From: Deinococcus arboris
Lineage (GTDB): Bacteria; Deinococcota; Deinococci; Deinococcales; Deinococcaceae
NCBI RefSeq assembly: GCF_009755355.1
Contig: NZ_WQLB01000009.1
Location: 62,001 to 126,000, forward strand
Direction of reading: 5' to 3'
Length of the DNA: 64,000 bases
A program made the position numbers and the translations under genes. The notes under the pieces were generated by a model that did no database searches, had not been told where the DNA came from, and was given only the letters and a program-made list of their open reading frames with translations. The first letter of the stretch is position 1, and each line of letters begins with the position of its first letter. This document shows positions 60,921-64,000 of the stretch, piece by piece.

Positions 60921-62736
60921 GCGCTGGCTGTTGGAGAGCCTGTGCTGCTTTAAGAGCCATCTCGTAGGGCCAGCGATCTTCTTCATCCCGCTGAATCCAT
61001 TGCTCAGCCAACAGTCTTACCCTCTCCCAATCAAGTTTTGCTTGTGCAGCTCTCATGGCAAAAGACATCGCCGACCTAAACGATTCTCTAGCTTCAATAC
61101 GTCTGGATTCGATCCAGCTTCCCCCTTGCAAGTCAGGGAGGAATTCACCTTTATAAAGGGTCAGGATGTTTTCTATTGAAGCATGAGGCGCCGTTCTTAA
61201 TACAGCTGTTAAATCAAGAGAGACCGGCATACCCTCGTTGATAGTGTAAGTAGGGGCTCGATAAGGCCCAGTTAAGATCAAGAAGTCAGGCCCGAAGGTT
61301 GTCCGCAGGTCTTGAAGGATACTGTTCACTTGATTGCGTGCCCGTTCTGGAAGCACGTCAGGGTAGAGATCGGTTTCGATTCGAGCCCGACTCTGCCCTG
61401 GACGAAGTAAGAGATACACCAGAACCGCCAAATGCCTAGCTTTCAACCCTTCTAAACGTCGCCCTTCCCAACGAACTTCACTACGGCCAAGGGTAGTCAG
61501 ATGAAGCACAGCCTGCGCACTTTGGGAATGGTCAGGCAGGAGAGGTGCCAGAGTGGGCTCCAACGCTGCAGCTGTAAGGAACTCGGGCATCTCCTCCAAC
61601 TCTCTGCGAAAACCGGCCTTAGTTGATAGGGCGAGATAGCCATCCAGTGCTTGGGCCAGAGTGGCAAATGCTGTACTCAGCTGATTATTCAGATATTGAA
61701 CGTAAGCCAAGTGCAATCGTCCGCGTGTAACTTCTATAGGTTGAGAGCGGCTCTCGTATAGTTGAATAGCGACACTTAGGGCGTCGGCCGCTTCGCTTAA
61801 ATGGCCTCGACGACGAGCAAGAAGGCCGCGCAACAGGTATACAGCTGGATCTGCAGGTCCTCCCTCAGCACCTGACTCAGCTAGGGTCTCAAGCGCAGCC
61901 GCATGATGCCCCGCTTGGCTTTGAAGATCCGCCCACCGAACCCCAGTCCAGAGACGCAACTGGCTATCGCCAACCTGAATACTAAGAGGCCACAGTTCGC
62001 GTATGAGCGCCTCATAGCGGCTAAATTGCCCTGCAACCCAAGCCAAATTGGCTTCACTGCCCATCAACATGCCACGAGCTCGCCCAGACGTGGTGTGGCC
62101 CAACAACATACGAGCCTCGTCTAGGGTTTGCTCAGCATCCTGGAGCTGGCCACCCAGTATCTGGAGGTCCAATAGACCCTGAAGCGCTGAAAGCCGTGGA
62201 AGGGGATTGGGAGATTCTGGAAGTTGCCGCAGCGCCTGTTGATATAACCGGGTCGCACGTCCGTTCTGATTGACCTGCTGATACATCCGTGCCAGGGTTT
62301 GCATGACGTTGGCAGCTACACGCTCGTGCCCACTTGCCAAATAGCCATGCCAAGCCTGCTCGACACTTACAAGGCCCTCATCCGAGTGCCCGAGTTGGAA
62401 GGCTGTCACGCCTTGCCAGCGTTGGGCTCGAAGTGCCAGCTCACCTATCAGTGCGGACCGAATAAGTGCGAAATGACTCAAAGCCTCGTTGAGTCGGCCA
62501 AGTGCGCGCAGCGCATTTCCGTACTCAACTGAGGCTTCTGTCATTCCAGCAAGATGAGCGCGAAGCAGCAGTGGTTCCGCCCTGTGTAAGTCGCCAAGAC
62601 GCAGAAGGCTGATGCCGAGTAAGGCCATCTCCTGAGGTGCTAAATCTGATTGCGCTAGAAGTTCGGAGGCAACCTGTTGGTATTTGCCCTCATCAAAAGC
62701 GATTTTTGCGCGCTGGAACGATGCTTCCGATAGGAT
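60877..62736 (-). CDS. TPR-wHTH-BTAD transcriptional regulator (SARP-like)
   Basis: Residues 1-370 are tandem TPR-like helices (AKIAFDEGKYQQVASELLAQ, ISLLRLGDLHRAEPLLLRAH). A winged helix follows (VRWEGRRLEGLKARHLAVLV, NQVNSILQDLRTTFGPDF), then a C-terminal BTAD domain (LDWERVRLLAEQWIQRDEED). The first ATG is 62628, but coding sequence clearly extends 36 codons upstream and AAGGAG lies five bases before an ATC at 62736-62734, chosen as a tentative start. TPR domains commonly bind peptides or partners. Confidence 0.8.
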   Translation of the reverse strand: MLSEASFQRAKIAFDEGKYQQVASELLAQSDLAPQEMALLGISLLRLGDLHRAEPLLLRAHLAGMTEASVEYGNALRALGRLNEALSHFALIRSALIGELALRAQRWQGVTAFQLGHSDEGLVSVEQAWHGYLASGHERVAANVMQTLARMYQQVNQNGRATRLYQQALRQLPESPNPLPRLSALQGLLDLQILGGQLQDAEQTLDEARMLLGHTTSGRARGMLMGSEANLAWVAGQFSRYEALIRELWPLSIQVGDSQLRLWTGVRWADLQSQAGHHAAALETLAESGAEGGPADPAVYLLRGLLARRRGHLSEAADALSVAIQLYESRSQPIEVTRGRLHLAYVQYLNNQLSTAFATLAQALDGYLALSTKAGFRRELEEMPEFLTAAALEPTLAPLLPDHSQSAQAVLHLTTLGRSEVRWEGRRLEGLKARHLAVLVYLLLRPGQSRARIETDLYPDVLPERARNQVNSILQDLRTTFGPDFLILTGPYRAPTYTINEGMPVSLDLTAVLRTAPHASIENILTLYKGEFLPDLQGGSWIESRRIEARESFRSAMSFAMRAAQAKLDWERVRLLAEQWIQRDEEDRWPYEMALKAAQALQQPALIAQAEAALKTFDT

Positions 62737-62762
62737 AGTGACTCCTTTCTAGATTCCTCTGC

Positions 62763-62912
62763 ATGAGAAATCTACTGCACATCAAACTACTGCTTTTATT
62801 CGCCATAGCGAGCCTGGCCTCTGCCTCTGAGGCAGATACCAAGTCAACGCCGTTCGGATCGGTAGTGCCGCTTTCGACGATTGGGGGCCCTATCGACTAC
62901 GGGCTGGAATAG
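62763..62912 (+). CDS. 49-residue exported peptide divergent from the TPR regulator
   Basis: Starts 26 bases from the regulator's start, on the opposite strand. No ribosome site, but TAGATT (62750-62755) lies seven bases before the ATG, suggesting a leaderless transcript. Signal peptide MRNLLHIKLLLLFAIASLAS, then a short mature part ending VVPLSTIGGPIDYGLE. The layout (TPR regulator divergent from a small exported peptide) recalls Rgg-type peptide signalling; this is a hypothesis. Confidence 0.55.
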   Translation: MRNLLHIKLLLLFAIASLASASEADTKSTPFGSVVPLSTIGGPIDYGLE

Positions 62913-62981
62913 TAAACATTTACAGCTCCAATCCCATCACCGACTTTCAAGTTGCATTCTTTATCGAAGTGAGGCTTCAAC

Positions 62982-63911
62982 ATGGCTGATGACGTTAGAA
63001 ACGTATATGTATATGATGTCGTGGCAATAAATCGCCGCGTGCCCGAGGAGGGTGAAGGCAGCGAATTCATCAACGAAGATGTCGATCCGATGGTGATTTT
63101 TGATTCGCTAGAAGATAAGGTGATGTATAAAAAATCAGCTAAATCGTCTGGTTTAAATATAGATGGGCGCTTCGTGGGGATTAATGTCTTGCATGTTCAT
63201 GAAGATTATGTAGAAGGCGCCTTTTATGCAGAGAAAACCCACTTTTCTGGCACAATAGTCTCCCAAACCGCAGATGGCCAAACAGAAGCCAATAGTCTTA
63301 GCTCGATTGCCGAAACCAGTGAAATATATGAATTGGCGTACTTCATCTATGATCCACAAACCCAGGTCTTAGCAATAGAGCGCAATAGAGATGTGCCTTA
63401 CGAGGGCGCTTTCGAAAAATATGCAGAAGAATACTGTCATAAGAACTCAATAGACGTAGTAGAATTCCAACTTCACCCCAGAAGAGTGATCTCCAATGTG
63501 GATAAAATTATGGCAGTGCAATCTGTTGACAAGATCTATTTAAAAATGCCATCAGAAGCTATATCTAAATTAAACGGTGACGACCCCATCACAACCATGG
63601 TTAAGGATATAGGTAAAGCGTACTCAAAATTAGGAAGTGTAGAGATAACCCTATGCAGCGAGAAGAGCAAGCTGTCTCGAAGTAATGTTTTTCAACAGGT
63701 CGAAATACGGGATTTCTGGCTTGAAAACCAAGACCATGTCACAAAGCTAATTGTTAACAAAGAACAGAACGAGGAAGTATATTTCGGATCTAATCAAATC
63801 GTTTTTAAAATCAGACTCGAAAAGAACAGCAGGTCGAAAGATACATCCGCTCTTCTGAAAAAGACTCGCAGCCAGTTAAAGGATTCGGATTTTAGGAAAA
63901 GGGGTACGTGA
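62982..63911 (+). CDS. soluble protein of unknown family, relative of 6770-7702
   Basis: A 309-residue AT-rich gene without signal or membrane segments. The N-terminal strand VRNVYVYDVVAI and the central YELAYFIYDPQTQVLAIERN (116-135) followed by FEKYAEEY correspond in order and spacing to motifs in the 6770-7702 product. GAGG precedes the ATG by 11 bases. A membrane gene starts 33 bases after its stop. Family and function unknown; possibly a defence or exclusion component. Confidence 0.65.
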   Translation: MADDVRNVYVYDVVAINRRVPEEGEGSEFINEDVDPMVIFDSLEDKVMYKKSAKSSGLNIDGRFVGINVLHVHEDYVEGAFYAEKTHFSGTIVSQTADGQTEANSLSSIAETSEIYELAYFIYDPQTQVLAIERNRDVPYEGAFEKYAEEYCHKNSIDVVEFQLHPRRVISNVDKIMAVQSVDKIYLKMPSEAISKLNGDDPITTMVKDIGKAYSKLGSVEITLCSEKSKLSRSNVFQQVEIRDFWLENQDHVTKLIVNKEQNEEVYFGSNQIVFKIRLEKNSRSKDTSALLKKTRSQLKDSDFRKRGT

Positions 63912-63944
63912 CAATGCAGAAGAACTTAAATAGCTGACGCATCC

Positions 63945-64000
63945 ATGAAACAGTTCACACTGTCTATCTGTAAAAAATTGGCTGCTTGGTTAATATTGTC
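63945..64000 (+). CDS. start of a probable membrane protein (cut by window end)
   Basis: Only 18 codons are visible: MKQFTLSICKKLAAWLIL, basic then hydrophobic, like the N-terminus of a membrane or exported protein. The ribosome site is weak. By analogy with 7732-8316 it may be the membrane partner of the preceding gene. Confidence 0.4.
   Translation, partial: MKQFTLSICKKLAAWLIL

Noticed and set aside
59934..64000. Right attachment site of the second prophage
   Set aside because: No copy of the tRNA-Arg fragment core (TTCTAAGCGG or TTCGAGTCACGG) was found here, so the boundary cannot be placed inside the window.

Overview
The window is GC-rich, densely coding phage DNA from what is most likely a Deinococcus or close relative. 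The hints are early promoters whose -10 box lies 6-7 bases before the ATG (leaderless transcripts are common in deinococci), a Rad52-type annealing protein, and a TPR/BTAD regulator at the right edge. The genus is inferred; no rRNA or intact tRNA is present.

Region 1 (1-9543) is the right end of one prophage. A leftward early operon (2744 to 1) carries a Cro-like repressor, an excisionase-like HTH protein, small zinc-ribbon and membrane proteins, and a Bet/RecT annealing protein cut by the window edge. Rightward from 2884 lie an XRE repressor coupled to an ImmA-type metallopeptidase, then lower-GC accessory genes (a secreted two-domain protein, a five-helix membrane protein, an Excalibur protein, and an unknown soluble/membrane gene pair), then a tyrosine integrase.

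Region 2 (9544-9802) is a prophage-prophage junction. It holds the 3' part of a tRNA-Arg(TCT) gene, flanked by two integrase genes pointing at each other and preceded by phased short repeats.

Region 3 (9803-59933) is most of a second, long-tailed siphovirus-like prophage. It has integrase plus a coupled membrane gene, an S24-type switch (HTH-S24 repressor, separate S24 protease, divergent Cro-like gene), and a tightly overlapping early operon. That operon carries a Rad52-like protein, an O-like initiator with an internal iteron origin, a DnaC-like loader, an ASCH protein, RusA and many small unknowns. After a poorly coding gap (28284-29511) come terminase, portal, S49 protease with nested scaffold, decoration, capsid, connector genes, tail tube, chaperone-like genes, a 1755-residue tape measure, tail-tip proteins, an endolysin/membrane cassette, and collagen-like and glycine-rich fibre proteins, ending at a strong terminator. 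A reverse-strand secreted 'moron' sits inside the tail genes.

Region 4 (59941-64000) is lower in GC: a hicAB toxin-antitoxin operon, a TPR-wHTH-BTAD regulator divergent from a 49-residue exported peptide, and a second unknown soluble gene followed by the start of a membrane gene. No second copy of the tRNA fragment is seen before 64000, so the right end of prophage 2 is not defined.

Most interesting points: the soluble/membrane pair present at both ends of the window, a five-helix membrane family found in both prophages near the integrase, a shared zinc-ribbon/LLTRKDV module upstream of two unrelated recombinases, a split S24 switch, and the BTAD regulator/exported peptide pair.
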